A DNA stretch of 64,000 nt from assembly GCA_036362985.1 (NCBI GenBank), contig JAYGXS010000004.1:45873043-45937042 (forward strand), in the 5' to 3' direction. Positions 1-11,982 of this stretch are shown piece by piece (the stretch's first letter is position 1; every line of letters begins with the position of its first letter). A model generated the notes under the pieces. That model worked only from the letters and a program-made list of their open reading frames with translations. It had not been told where the DNA came from and ran no database searches. The stretch comes from Ligula intestinalis (lineage: Eukaryota; Platyhelminthes; Cestoda; Diphyllobothriidea; Diphyllobothriidae). The translations under genes and the position numbers were made by a program.

Positions 1-79
1 AACGAACAGGAGCGCTGAACCTCGAAGCGAATATGTCCTAACAAACCATAGAGAAGCAGAAGGTGACGACAGTCGGAAG

Positions 80-412
80 GTGAGTACCACTCGTATAAAC
101 TGCATAGTCATAAAAGGCATGACAGAGTGTACTTCCGATATCCCGAAATCAAGATTAGAAGAGGACAGGAAGTTATTTAAAGAATATCTGAAATTGCTCC
201 TAAAGGGTAAGGAGAAAGTCCAAGTTCTAAAGGCATTCCGAATGGGCCGTATAACAGACTCAAAAGATGAATAACGCCAACCAAGACCGTTGAAGGTTGT
301 TCTGAAGAGTGAGGCTGAGGTCCTGCTATTGTTAAGCAGGAAACCAATACTTAGATACTCACACCCGACGGGTTTTTTTTCAGCGGGATTTTTCCCCCGC
401 GGAGCGGGAGAA
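80..412 (+). pseudogene. LINE ORF1-like RNA-binding segment, broken
   Basis: Frame 2 encodes a piece resembling the RRM-like domain of LINE ORF1 proteins: an IVIKGM strand, the stretch EDRKLFKEYLKLLL, then VLKAFRMGR and, after an in-frame TAA at 272-274, RPLKVVLKSEAEVLLLLSRK. Reading continues in the same frame on both sides of the stop, so the stop looks like a point mutation. The frame runs on without a stop into the ORF2 region, with a low-complexity T/C/G tract at 372-400 between them. The assignment as ORF1 is by motif and position only. Confidence 0.55.
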
Positions 413-3400
413 ATGGAGATTGCTAAGAGTAGAACTCCACAGGAGATGCGAACGCGGCGAGAGCAATCTTCGAATTCTGAACGGGGAGATCGTCCATGTC
501 CCGAGGTCACTCCTCTGGAGAAAGCCGATAACACTAACAGCCTAGTCGGGATGGACAACAGTCCGTCTCCATCAGCACCGACAGCTCCCTACATGCAATC
601 TCACGCAAGAGGCAATCGCCTGCATAAAGTGGTGAATAAGTCTAAATTGAGCTTTCTTTACACTAATGCCCAAAGTCTTCCTTCAAGAATTGATGAACTC
701 AAGGCAGTACTTTCGGAGCGGAAACCTGATGTAGTTGCCATAACGGAAACATGGCTAAAAGCAGAAATCGCGGATTCGGAGATTTCGATTCCAGCATACC
801 AGCTTTTCCGCAAAGACCGCCAAAACCGACAAGGAGGTGGGGTTGTCGTGTATGTCAGAACTGAAATCTCTGTTGTAGAAAGAGAACACACTGTAGCCCT
901 GGAGTATGAGTCCGTCTGGTTAAAGATCAAGAAGGCGAATTCACAGAACCTTGAATTCCTGGCCGTTTACCGGCCACCAAACATTCTGAGTGGAGCCGAC
1001 GACTCGCTCCTTGGTCTGGTGAAAAAAAGCTGCTAGCCACCAGGAGGTTCTCATCTTTGGTGACTTCAACGCCCCTGCAATTGAATGGAACAACCTGACA
1101 GTTGAGGCGGCGTCAACTTCCTGTAGTTCCAAATTAATGGATCTCACGCTTGACCTATCTCTAGTTCAGAACGTTAAGGGCATAACCAGATTTCGAGAAA
1201 ACCAGCGGGCTACTTGTTTGGATCTCATTTTCACAAAGGATTCATCCTACATAAATGAAGTGCATCCAAGTGCTCCGCTCGGTAGGAGTGACCATACGAC
1301 GCTAATGTGGGATTACTCACTCCATACTCAACGGCTGAGGAAAACGGAGGACCAGCCAAACATATGGAAGGCAGATCTCAATTCAATGAAGAATGCACTA
1401 TCGTCCGTGAATTGGGACTGCCTACTTAAGGGGGATCCGGTGGAGGATTGGAGATCACTCAAGAGGGTTGCATTAGATCTGCTTAAGCGCTTTTGTCCGG
1501 TCAAGGTACACAAGACGACTAGTCGTCCTGCCTGGTTGACGAGAGACCTTTACAGGCAACTGAAGAAGAAGAAGAATAGGAAATGGAAGTTATTCAGGAA
1601 AACTGGGTCACCAGTACACCTCGAGGAATTCCGACGCCAAAGAAATGCAGTAAAAAAAATCAATTCGCCAGGCCAGGAAAAACTATGAATCAAGAATCCT
1701 CCAACAGGCCGAAGAAAAGCCCAAAATTCTATTCCGCTATATTAACAGTAGATTAAAAAACAAGGATCCTGTCGCAGTACTTAAGAATGATGATGGCGGA
1801 GAAGTCGTTGAGAATGACGAGAAAGCCGAGTACTGTAGGCGGTTCTTTGCCTCAGTATTCACTAGGGAAACCAAGCTTCATTTTGATAATGCCAACAGTG
1901 CTGTTACAAACGCCGGTCCAGCACTTCATTCTCTACTATTTCCAACATCTGTAGTTGAGAGGGAGCTGCAGAGCCTCAAAGAAGCAAAGTCATCCGGTCC
2001 AGACAATATACCAGCCAAGTTCTTGAAAGAATTGGCAAGCGAACTCTCAGAGCCCCTAGCACATATCTTTCGTTCTTCATTTGAACTAGGAAAACTGCCA
2101 TCCGAATGGAAAATGGCAAATATTTACCCGATATACAAGGGCGGAGCCCGAACGAAGGTCAACAATTACCGGCCCGTCAGCCTAACTTGCATTTGCTGTA
2201 AGGTGATGGAAACGATAATTAAGAAGACGACAATGGAGTTCTTGGAGGAGAACAACCTACTGTCAGGGCTCCAACACGGCTTCAGAAAGAACCATTCTTG
2301 CCTTTTCAGCCTTCTACTCTCCACTGAGCAGTGGACTCGCGCACTAGATGAAGATTGTAAGGTTGACGTCATCTATACGGACTTCAAGAAGGCATTCGAC
2401 AGCGTCCCACATAAGCGTCTAATGTATAAATTGTCAGAAATTGGCATAAGAGGAAACCTGCTGGCATGGATCACAGATTTTCTCACAGGGCGATCGCAAA
2501 CTGTGTGCATCGGTGACTCAAAGTCAAACCCTACATCTGTTCTGAGTGGCGTCCCCCAAGGCTCTGTCTTAGGGCCACTGCTCTTCCTTATCTATATCAA
2601 CGACTGTGTCAACGACCTGGGTTGCAGCGCTATCATGTTTGCCGACGACGTCAAACTCTGGAGAGCCATCAGGTCTGACGCCGATAGGAAAGCGTTTCAA
2701 GAGAGTCTCAATCGAATTAGCTGCTGGTCTGCTCGTTGGCTTTTAAACTTCAACATTAGTAAGTGTGTGGTTTTAAGACTCCGTACTAGAAGGACTGATG
2801 AGGAGAACGATTCCTTCCAATACCTCCTCGATGGGCACCCGCTTTTAAATGTGAACGAACAAAAGGATCTCGGTGTTCTAATAAATTCCTCACTTAAACC
2901 ATCTACTCAGTGTTTAAAGGCAGCTAAACGCGCGACACAGGTGCTGTTTGCGATTAGGCGGGGATTCGTCAACATTGACAAGGAGCTCTTCAGGAAAACC
3001 TACGGAGCGTTTGTTCGGTCCCACTTGGAGTATGCTGTCCAGGCCTGGCGTCCGTGGTTCAAGAAGGATTACCTGCACCTGGAACGAGTGCAGGCGAGGG
3101 CTACGAAGATGGTCAAGAATCTTGGTCATCTGCCTTATGAAGACAGACTGACCGAACTTGATCTTTTCCCTCTCAATTATAGACAATTCCGCGGGGACCT
3201 CATACAAACCTACCGTATTGTTAAAGGCCAAGACTGCGCGCTAGAATTTGATGATTTCTTCGAATTGGCTCGGACTGACCATCTGTGAGGTCATCCTTTT
3301 AAACTACAGAGGAAACCGGGCCGTATCGACGTTCGACAAAACGCCTTCTCTCAGAGGGTCATTGGAGCGTGGAACGGACTCCCGGAAGATGTGGTCCTCT

Positions 3401-3519
3401 CAGATACTGTTGACATTTTTAAACACAAACTTGATTCTCATTTGCCGAGAAACTGTGGCAGATATAATGAACAAAGTGTCAGTAGCAGCACCTTGCAACT
3501 GGCTCACACTTATCGCTGA
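413..3519 (+). pseudogene. LINE ORF2: endonuclease and reverse transcriptase, two frameshifts and one stop
   Basis: A plausible start is the ATG at 413. The endonuclease runs from about 640 (FLYTNAQSLPSRIDEL, ITETWL, YRPPN) through GDFNAP near 1060 and GRSDH near 1285. The reverse transcriptase runs from about 1975 (AKSSGPDNIP, NNYRPVSLT, DFKKAFDSVPH, GVPQGSVLGPLLF, FADDVKLW) to a C-terminal block ending at TGA 3517-3519. The reading frame moves from 2 to 3 in the seven-A run at 1022-1028 and from 3 to 1 in the eight-A run at 1652-1659; removing one A at each place would restore the frame. A TGA at 3286-3288 interrupts an otherwise continuous frame, as expected from CGA to TGA CpG decay. These are few lesions, so the copy is relatively young. 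Confidence 0.85.
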
Positions 3520-4339
3520 TGTTAAGCCTACATTTGTACATTTGTATTATGTACTATTGTTACGGTGGACCTATTATGCGATTTTGGTTATGAATAGGGA
3601 GCTCAAGGGCGAAAGCCTTCTTCCCTTAATAAAGTGACTTAAAAGACCAACGCCTGAATAAAGCAGGGAGACCGTTTGCCGTAGAAACATTGCTTGAAGG
3701 TGCATTTGGCAGAATATTGCAGCACGCTGTCGATCACCGTGTTGCCAACAGAGAGAGTGATGAGGCGGAGCACATTAAACCGTTGTACGACTCCGAGTTC
3801 TCGGACACTTCGGCAACGACCGAGAGCCACTTGTTAGAGAATGCACGTGTACTGGCTATTGCGCGTTCATCCTCTGTGCGCAAAAGGGAGGCCAAGAATG
3901 TCGCACCGATCAAGTCACTTGGTAGACCCGAATAAGATATTGGTATCCAGTGAGACAGAAGCAAGACCGTCCTAAGTCCAGTTCTAGGTTGTGGGAACAC
4001 TCTCCAGTCTGCACAGAGGCTGGACTGGTCTTGGTGTCGCGGAGTCAGAGCACGACAATCGTTGAAGCAAGCCCAGTTTGAAGGGGCTCGAATAAAACCA
4101 TTTATATCGAAGAGTTTGGTACGGAAGCGAGAGAACTTGGGGCCGCCCAACACTGACGAGTTACGTAAGCAATAGCATGTGAACCAGAAGCACGCACGTT
4201 ATTTGGCAGGTGTCATTTGGCGTCGCTGGCCGAAATGATACCGTCCCACATTAAAACGCGGTACTAATGGGTTTCGAGCGTCTCAATAACCGAAAGTGCG
4301 CGATGCGGCCATTAGGGTCTATAGAAGACGCGAATATGG

Positions 4340-4433
4340 CGAGAGAGATAGTGAAAAGGAGAGAGAGAGAGTGTGTGTGAGTGAGAGTGAAAGAGAAATC
4401 GAGAGCGGGAGATAAGAGAGAGAGATAGAGATC
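4340..4433 (+). repeat. GA-rich low-complexity tract
   Basis: Mostly GAGA with short GTGTGTGAGTGAG interruptions. It is an imperfect purine-rich microsatellite. Confidence 0.85.
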
Positions 4434-4943
4434 CACTTGAGAACGGCGGGCGGCGTTGTGAAGAAAGATGCTCATAAAATTTGCTTATTAGAGAGTAGGC
4501 AGTAAAAGGGAAGTAGTTGACGTGGGGCTACTAGCTGAGTGTAGTTGAATTAACAGAGCCTACGTGGACGGTACGTGGAGAATTGGCGGGCGGTGTTATT
4601 TCCGGTTGAACAAGTTTGGAATTCTCCACATCTCTTCTCCAGCGAAACTGTTGTCCGACCTGCAAAATGATTGTCTTCATCTTTCGAAGGCTGCCCCCTT
4701 CCCCAGGAATGCTGACCGCCCATGACTGACTCAAATGCACATGACTCAATACTGCACCCCCTCCCCGGTCTCGGCCCTTTGGTCACACTTTCACATTGCA
4801 AAACTTCCTATTTACATTGCGACCACCCAGACAGGGTACGGCGCTGTTGGCCCAGATGTCTGTTCCCTCCTTTTGACCCAGTGCCCGCGGCTAATCCTAG
4901 AACCACCTGTCAAGTCACCCCACCACCACTGCCTGTCAAACGC

Positions 4944-5031
4944 TTTGCCGGCACGACATTGTCTCGGTTCCCGTCCGTTCCCCCCTCTTTGCCGACACAA
5001 CATTGTCTCGGTTCCCGTCCGTTCCCCCTTC
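4944..5031 (+). repeat. 44 bp tandem duplication (two units)
   Basis: Units 4944-4987 and 4988-5031 both begin TTTGCCG and contain CATTGTCTCGGTTCCCGTCC. They differ at only a few positions. The duplication lies 26 bases upstream of a CCAAT box. Confidence 0.85.
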
Positions 5032-5056
5032 CCCGTTTTGGACTTGTGCATTCAGA

Positions 5057-5099
5057 CCAATGGGAGCCCCCAGGAACTGCCTCCCGGACTCCTATAAAA
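5057..5099 (+). promoter_or_regulatory. CCAAT box and TATA box pair, possible promoter
   Basis: CCAAT at 5057-5061 is followed 32 bases later by TATAAAA at 5093-5099, in a GC-richer context than the surroundings. A similar pair occurs at 58366-58417 after a Penelope-like endonuclease. No gene start is recognisable just downstream, so this may be a retroelement promoter rather than a host one. This is inference from spacing and motif only. Confidence 0.3.
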
Positions 5100-5611
5100 C
5101 CAGATCCATGCCCCTTTGACAGACTCCCTTTGCTCTTGACTTGGAATATCCATTGTTAAGGTTTGGGTATTTATTGTGCACTATTTCTCTTAATAGTACC
5201 GTACCACCTTGATACTTGTTATCACTGGTTTCGGCGTACGCGTAACTGCTGGATACAGTTGGAGAACTAAAGGGACGAAACCCTCCTAGTCTTTTTATTT
5301 TGTTTTTATATTTTCTTTTAAGTTCATTTGATCCGGTTCCGGTGAAATTCGAATACACCACAACCACTGTATATGTGTACAGCCAACACAATAGCCACCT
5401 CAGTTTTGAAGTTCCACTGTTATCTTTGAGCTAAATTAATTATTCAATTGTGCCCAAAATACCTGTTAATTAGGCGAGTCTGGTAGTCATCTGGCGTAGA
5501 TTAGATTAATTGCTTGGGAAATCCTGCTTAGGCAATTAGTTTACTGATCTGAATTAATGCATTCCATACGTCACGGTAGGCAAATGTAATTAAACAACGC
5601 TTCCCGGTGGG

Positions 5612-5695
5612 CGCCTCGTAGCTCAGTTGGCTAGAGCGTTAGCTGTGCTTCAGCCTTGACCACGCTGTAGTGGGTTCGAACCCCACTAAGGCTGC
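5612..5695 (+). repeat. tRNA-derived sequence (SINE head or tRNA pseudogene)
   Basis: It has a good A box (TAGCTCAGTTGG), a D stem GCTC/GAGC, a perfect T stem GTGGG/CCCAC and a B box (GGTTCGAACCC at 5673-5683). The acceptor stem is mismatched, and 32 bases lie between D stem and T stem, about nine more than a class I tRNA allows, with no clear anticodon arm. A relative with the same layout lies at 47925-48008 on the other strand. That favours a tRNA-derived SINE over a working tRNA. Confidence 0.6.
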
Positions 5696-5830
5696 TGCGT
5701 TTTATGCAATTGGCTCAAAGGGATTATTAAAATTTGCCGAGAATTCCTATTCGTTTAAGTTGCCTGCACGTAAGGCTAGAGACCTTTAAAGCTATATAAT
5801 TCGCTAAAACATTACACGTGTACTCTCCAG

Positions 5831-8800
5831 CCTTCAACGCGAAGCCGTTCAGAAGGGTCTTTTGGATGCAGCAACCGCGCAAGTCAGTATTGAAGGACAA
5901 ACCACTGAAAACCCTGAAAAGTTTTCTACGGTGCCCACTAAGGCCCAAGCTAAAGCGGTAAGTTTAATTCAGTCAAGGAGGCTTTATTCCATGCCCACCA
6001 CTCCCCTTTATAGGATTTGCCGGAGGACGTGAATAGCGTCCGATTCAACCCCTCCGGTTCGCTCTTCGCTAGCGGTGGACTGGATCGAAAGGTCTCTATA
6101 TGGAAGGTCAACAACGGTAGGCGGCTGTTTCTCTATCACCACCCTCCCTCTAGATAAATGTGAGTTACAAGCCGCGTTGATTGGCTGCAATGCGGGCGTC
6201 TCAGCCGTGGACTTTAATCCCCACGTAAGTCCTTCCCCCCTCTCATTCTGTCTACTACGCGCCCACTACGGGGTGCCTTGCAGACAGACCCAGGAACTCT
6301 ATTTGGGTCATGAATAACCGCGCTTATTTTGCTTTCCTCTCAACAGGAGACCATGGTCTTGGGAGCCTCCAGCGATTTCGCCTGTCGAGTTTGGACGCTG
6401 TCAGATAATCGTCTGAAGATAAACCTCACCGGTCATTCGGAACGCGTTCTCGCGGCAAGATTTATGGGCGATTCCAACCGAGTGGTTACAACATCAGTCG
6501 ATCGCACAATCAAGGCAAGTCTCCCCAATACTTTTGTTTTATCTTACTGAAAAACATCCCCATATAACATTACCTTTATGCATCTCCATGACTTAACTTC
6601 CTTCATCTCAGTCATCGGATCCCCAGCTTGAACTTGATCTTGTTGGGGGAGGGGGGGGGGGTATACAAAACTCAATATCTAGAATTCCGGTTTATTATCT
6701 GCCGCGTTTAATGTTAAAACGGTGAAAAAAGTCCACTTTTAATGGTACTCTAAGGTAATGCTTCTGGAGTTGCACACGTACAGTCAGGGTAACGATCTCT
6801 CTAAGTTGGGCTTCGCCGTATATATGGTGACAAAAAGCTGGCAAACATGCCTGTCCTCCAATGTTTCCTGTGTAAGAGCTAAAACTCCATTTTTATTGCT
6901 TCGTTATTTCATCCTGAAGGGTGACTTGCCAAGCGACTGCCTTTACTCACCAAATAACTGGTTTTGTAGTCTTGCGCACATTTTCCGCATCGCGTATGCA
7001 AATACTAGTCCAACTTCACAGAAGTCTATTTCATTTTGCTGCGCAAAAGTTATCCGCTTCTTCTTTAGTTGTGTTCCTCAATCCGGACTGCGCTTCTTCA
7101 AAATTTCTGTCATAGTCTTCTATGTATGTAGAAACCGCAAGGTAAAATATATATTCTTACGGACTAGATTTACTAATGTTCGCCTTGTGCAACAATTGAT
7201 GAACCAGCTAACTGTGCTCATTGTTTGTGCTCTATTAGACTGCGGCTAGCTGTTGGTAAGCAGTCGATTTATTGGCGTCAATTAGACGAATCAGCAAAGA
7301 TAGGCACCACTAACTCTAGGATCTTGTAAAACGGAAGAGTGCAGCCTCAGTACAGACAAGCTATGAAATGTATGCAGGAAGACAAAAAAATTAGTAAATT
7401 TCCGTCAAATTCATTCATATTAAAAATGAATAAAAAACTCTCAGTAAGTTAATGTAATTTGGACAACGAAAAACAAGGTATAAAAACCCACAGCTCTGAA
7501 GTAATAACCTAAACCGGATCAGACTACGTATTGTAAGCTCTCTCGGCTTGCGTAACCTATTCTTACTAACAAGTATAATGTGAATTTTATTGAGACTGAT
7601 AACGGGTTTCCGTGCCATTATTTCGACAAACTGCTTCAGCTACGGTCTACATTCTTGTAGTTAAGCTTCGTTTCTAGATTAACCGCTGCATCCTTTTATC
7701 TTCGTTGGTTCACACACAAGGCTACACGCAGTATTGTACTAACTACCCTTGTGCAGTTGTACCACCCATGAAGCATAAGTCGCTGCACGTAAATGGATCG
7801 GCACTGAAATCTGCGTATAAAATTATCCCGTCATTCTTGCTGCCCGTCAACACCATTCGTCCTTAAAATATCCGAGCTGAGCTCAAGGTCCTACACATCT
7901 CTATAGTGTCCCAAAGTCGAAGACCGCCTGGTTTATTAAATAGACATTGACTTGCGCAGTGTAAATGACTGCTTTGGTAACAGTTTCCAGAAGGCACCTC
8001 CTCACTTTCCACTTATTTAAACGTTCATTCGAACCTTTCGCTTCCCCCCACACGAACGCCTTACTCATACTTTGCCTCAAAACCCATTGCAATTGCTGTT
8101 GCCAACCAGCTCCTAGGGCTTCAAGGGGAACTTTCGAGCGCACCCACTCGTTTTTGCTACGTATCCGCGGATGTAGATATCAATTTCCACAAAAACAAGA
8201 ATGACTAACCCCTTGTCATCCCTGCTTGCATTAGTAAACTTTGCCTTAATTTGCATCACCCCTTCGCAGCTGTGGGATCTTGACAAACGCCAGTGCACAC
8301 GGACTCTGACTCCTCTTTCAGCCATTCACGATGTGGTCGCCTGTTGCTCCCTTCAGTCCGTCATCAGCGGTCATTTCGACAAAAAGGTGCGCATCTGGGA
8401 TCAACGCTCCGGTAACATGACCAACGAGGTCTCCCTTTCCGGCCGCATAACTGGTCTTGACCTCTCCTGCGGTAAGCAGCCCACTTTATGTGCTTTGTTC
8501 TGCCTCACTGTCCTCCCCCCGCCCCCCTACAGGCCCACCTCTGTCTGTCTGTCTGAAATGCTTTATTATTTCCTTCAGACGGCAGTTACATCTTGGCCTG
8601 CACTCGCAACGATTCTCTGTACACAGTTGAGCTGCGCCAAAACGAGGTGGTTCGCTCTTTCCAGGCCGACGGTTTCCATATCAATTCCGACTTTGTACGA
8701 CCCTGCTTCTCCCCGGATGGACAGTATGTTGCCTGTGGCAGTCAGGACGGGGGCGTCTATATCTGGAATGCAATGTCGGGCGCCCTGGAACATGTCCTAC

Positions 8801-11800
8801 GCGGTCATGAGTATGTTTCTAGCTTCGCATGTCCTTCGCTCTCTCCGTTGTTTCCTTGGCTTCAGTGTTTTATTATTATTCTTCGTGATTGCACCTTCTT
8901 TTTGCATCCCCATGCAAACTACGAGAAATTATCGGTTAACAAAGTGGCTTTTCCGACAACCCAGGAGAGCCCTACAAGGCAGGAGTACTTTCGGACGGTT
9001 CGATCTGGAGTCTTTTCTGCCGTTCTAGTAAAGTCCCTCCGAATGTATATGCTTCTTGGTTGAGTAAATGTTATGCAGATGAACGAGCATTTTAAGCATA
9101 CCGTAATATCCGACACCTTCTTTTTCTCTACTTGAAGACATTCTTTTTGCGGCAGCCTTTATAGCGCTGGCAAGCTGGATGCACCAGTCGGAGGGAAATC
9201 CGACATCTTTCCCTTTAAATGTGTCAGATGTCTAGTAAACATCATAACGAACGTCTTCCCCTTTGATTGTTGGTTTTTCATGTCGCATTGCAGGAGGACA
9301 GTTTAATTGTCGATTCTGACGATGTCCACAGCGTGCTAGTGCAGGGACGATGACCTATCGCAGGTGGTTTAGTGAGTGAAACCCAGCAACTGCGATCTTC
9401 AGACCATGGTTACTTAGTAGAGGAGAAGTCCGTGAAGGCCAGAGTAGATGGAAGAGTATATTATGGACACAAAGGAAAGGAGAATAGATGGAAGACGATT
9501 GACTTGGGAGGGCCCAACCTCCAAGGAGATCGACCGGGTCCCAAGTGCGGTTTTAGCAGCAGGCATGCAAGCGGCAGCGAGAACGGGCATTGCCTGGTTG
9601 CCTTGAATGTTATTGACCGGACAGACTGCATCGACCAGGCATGCATGCGTCCTTTTCGCCGGTGGGAGAGACCAGCCTTTGCGAATCTGTGATTGGCTGT
9701 TGCAGAGGCCGCCTTTAGTGTGGACGTACGCGTTAGCAGCAGCGAGCCTTCGGACATGCTTGCCTATGTGGAGTGAGTCACCACAGACTTACGCGTTGAT
9801 TAGTTTTAATTGCTAGTAGACTTGCGTTGAATCTACTGCACTTTCTTTTTTGACACACCTCTGTCCGGGGTCAAGCCAGAGTCAAGAAGACCGAAGCAAG
9901 GGGTCGGGTGCTGACGGCCTGACTCAGATCCGACAAAGTGGGACTGGCCGTAAAAGTCACGGGTGGCTGGCGTCTGAGCATGCACCTACGTGTGCCACCA
10001 ACGTTTCCCGTGTTCGGCCTTTGTTGTGCGAGTGCAACCCGAATAATAACTACTAGGTCCTGTGTTGTAACGGTGGCCAAAGCTGCGTTATCGCCGTCTA
10101 CGTTACACCTTGAGTGAGTCCCCAAGGAAGTACACGAGAAGAAGTGGACTCAAGTAGAAGCCTTCGAGAAACCTAATACAGCATAATTTAAAGCAAGCGA
10201 ACGCGTATATACAAGGTTGGAACAATTGGATGGTGGTCACAAGAAAGACACGACTTCATTGGCTGGGTGAGTCATCCAGTTAGCGTGTTAGATTTGCGCC
10301 GGCTGGAGCTGGTCTCTGCGTCACAAAATGCACCTTATGTGTCTGTGTTGGCAGACCGGTTGTCTGGCTTGCGTTAGAGTCCTGCACCGGCCGCGCTGCT
10401 CACGTCATCACATGCACTCTGCGTGGGTGTACCGGTGGTCTTGCGTGGTAACGCCTCGTTAGGGTGGCGTGCACTTTGATTTAAGCTGGGCCCTAACATC
10501 CTGGTCTCCCCCCTGTTAATCCAGTGTATCTGCCGTGCGGCCCGTTTAGAGGGCAGTGCATTGCACGATACAGAACGACTTGACGCGTACCGACCCCGAT
10601 TAAATACCAGCTTCTTAAAACAGCACGTTATAAGACATGGATATTGAGCTCTGGTCTTGGATCTGAGCAAAGCTGTCTGCTAAGATTCTCAAATCTCTTT
10701 GTGACCACACACCCCACCTAAATATTGACACCTTTATGCAATTTAACCAACTGTCTTGTCGTCCCTGTTCTTACTTTGCGTACGCCCCCACTAGATTAGA
10801 TTTTCTGCCAAGAATGCTTCCGCTTTATCTCTTACGAGTTCGCCTGGACTTTTTTCGAAAACAATAGGCGTCACGTACCTTGCATTTTCACCTCTTCTCG
10901 TTCCCCTACAGCATTTTGAGTCTAACTGTTGCTCTGCGGTTAACTGTTTCGTATCGACGGCCCAGAGTTATTACAATGTGTTAATAGTCATGGCGTGAAG
11001 GATGGCTAACTGATGGGATGAGTCTTCCAGTCTGAGTGTTGGACCGCAATGGTTCCTTCATGCTATGCTCCTGATTAAAGGGTTTTCCAAACTAGGCCTG
11101 GCAATCCCTCTTTGAGGTTTAGTTTGTCGCTTGTGACATGCACGCGCACATTGGGTATTTTTGCTGACATGGTCATCTCCAGCCGCCATCAGCACGAGTT
11201 GGGTGTGGGAAGAGAGGGTCCGGTAGATGCAGTGCAACTATATCTGGCTATGATCCAATTTACCCACATGTCATCATCGCATCCCGGGGGCTGCTGTTAT
11301 CCTCGTTGGTTGTGACGGACGAACGATCAAGTGCCATTGTCACGCCATTTCGTGGCCATAACAATAACGTGTTCTATAGGGGTCTATCGCAGGAATTTAA
11401 GCTAATAAGGTAGAACCCTTGCTGCTGCGAACTTCAAGCCCGGCGCCAAGTGGAAGGAATGGTGTATTTTATCCTACCTATGTAGGAAGAAGTTGACTAT
11501 CAGACGAGCGCAAGTTTGCACCCCAGCGGGATATAATCCGAAGTGTCTGAGCCTGGTAGTCGTCTCAGCGCCCATAAAACGTCCTTTGTGGGAGTCAGCC
11601 TTAAATGTGATTGGCCAGACCGCAGGAGGCAAACTAGTGCATGCGCTGTGCGCAGTTTGCGGCACCTGTGATTGGCTGTCCCAAAGGCAGGTCGAGACTG
11701 ACTCAAATGACCTTACGCGTGGCATCGCACTGGCCGTGCAATCACCTCAGGTCCACAGACGCTCAAGAACTTCAGAAAATTGCCTCCAACTGTCGTTTTT

Positions 11801-11982
11801 TTGCTGTAGCTTCTGCGTCTTCACATTTTTTTAAGACGGCTTCCCTCCGAAGAAGTAACACTTGCCTTATTACTTTTTTCTCTCACAGAAACATGGTAAT
11901 CTGCACCAACTGGAACCCTCTCGGTCATTGTCTGGTTTCTTGTGAGCGTGGAAGAATAATAATAGTTTGGTCCAAATTCTAG
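5831..11982 (+). CDS. ATG16L1: Autophagy-related protein 16-1, C-terminal WD40 propeller (3' part of gene)
   Basis: ATG16L1 scaffolds the ATG12-ATG5 conjugate that lipidates LC3/ATG8 on forming autophagosomes. Seven exons fit: 5831-5957, 6014-6116, 6154-6224, 6347-6514, 8270-8471, 8579-8810 and 11889-11982. All splice phases agree. The first exon holds the end of the linker region ([16 protein letters not shown]). The next six give seven WD blades: [119 protein letters not shown], then TAG at 11980. DKCELQAAL and [12 protein letters not shown] match the animal ATG16L1 family closely. Intron 4 uses a GC donor (AAG|GCAAGT), intron 2 is 37 bases, and the last intron is 3.1 kb and contains a solo LTR. 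The exons for the ATG5-binding helix and coiled coil were not found and should lie left of the window. Confidence 0.92.
10063..10498 (+). mobile_element. Solo LTR, copy 1
   Basis: The element begins TGTTGTAACGGTGGCC and ends CCCTAACA, the TG...CA form of an LTR, and is 436 bp. It is flanked by a perfect 5 bp target duplication, TCCTG at 10058-10062 and 10499-10503. No internal retroviral-type genes lie beside it, so it is a solo LTR. It sits in the last intron of ATG16L1. Copies 2 and 3 are at 49069 and 51993, all in the same orientation. The superfamily (Gypsy or Bel-Pao) cannot be told from an LTR alone. Confidence 0.88.

Larger units (their letters stand above)
1..3640 (+). mobile_element. 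CR1-like non-LTR retrotransposon (LINE), 5' end cut by window
   Basis: The stretch carries, in order, an RRM-like ORF1 remnant, an apurinic-type endonuclease, a LINE reverse transcriptase with the box FADDVKLW, and the C-terminal block typical of CR1 elements (RVIGAWNGLPEDVV). The 3' end after the stop at 3519 is a short UTR containing a GGGAGCTCAAGG...CTTCTTCCC hairpin followed by TTAATAAAG near 3598-3637. A second 3' tail of the same type is seen at 63160-63190. The first base of the window is already inside the element, so neither its 5' end nor a target duplication can be seen. It lies upstream of, or within a long intron of, the ATG16L1 gene. Confidence 0.85.
3641..5610. other. Non-coding stretch without a supported gene
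   Basis: No conserved protein is recognisable here. Open frames at 3690-3935 and 4722-5159 have no motif I know and the second overlaps a tandem duplication. The stretch holds a GA-rich tract, a 44 bp tandem duplication and a CCAAT/TATA pair, each listed separately. It is probably intron of ATG16L1 or intergenic DNA just upstream of the exons seen at 5831 onward. Confidence 0.5.

Noticed and set aside
4722..5159. Proline-rich open frame of 145 codons
   Set aside because: It spans a 44 bp tandem duplication and a TATA box, shows no domain, and a second frame is also open over the same bases.
5612..5695. Functional tRNA gene
   Set aside because: The anticodon arm cannot be placed and the acceptor stem is mismatched.
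6758..7249. 163-codon open frame inside ATG16L1 intron 4
   Set aside because: No conserved motif, and the flanking exons join in phase without it.
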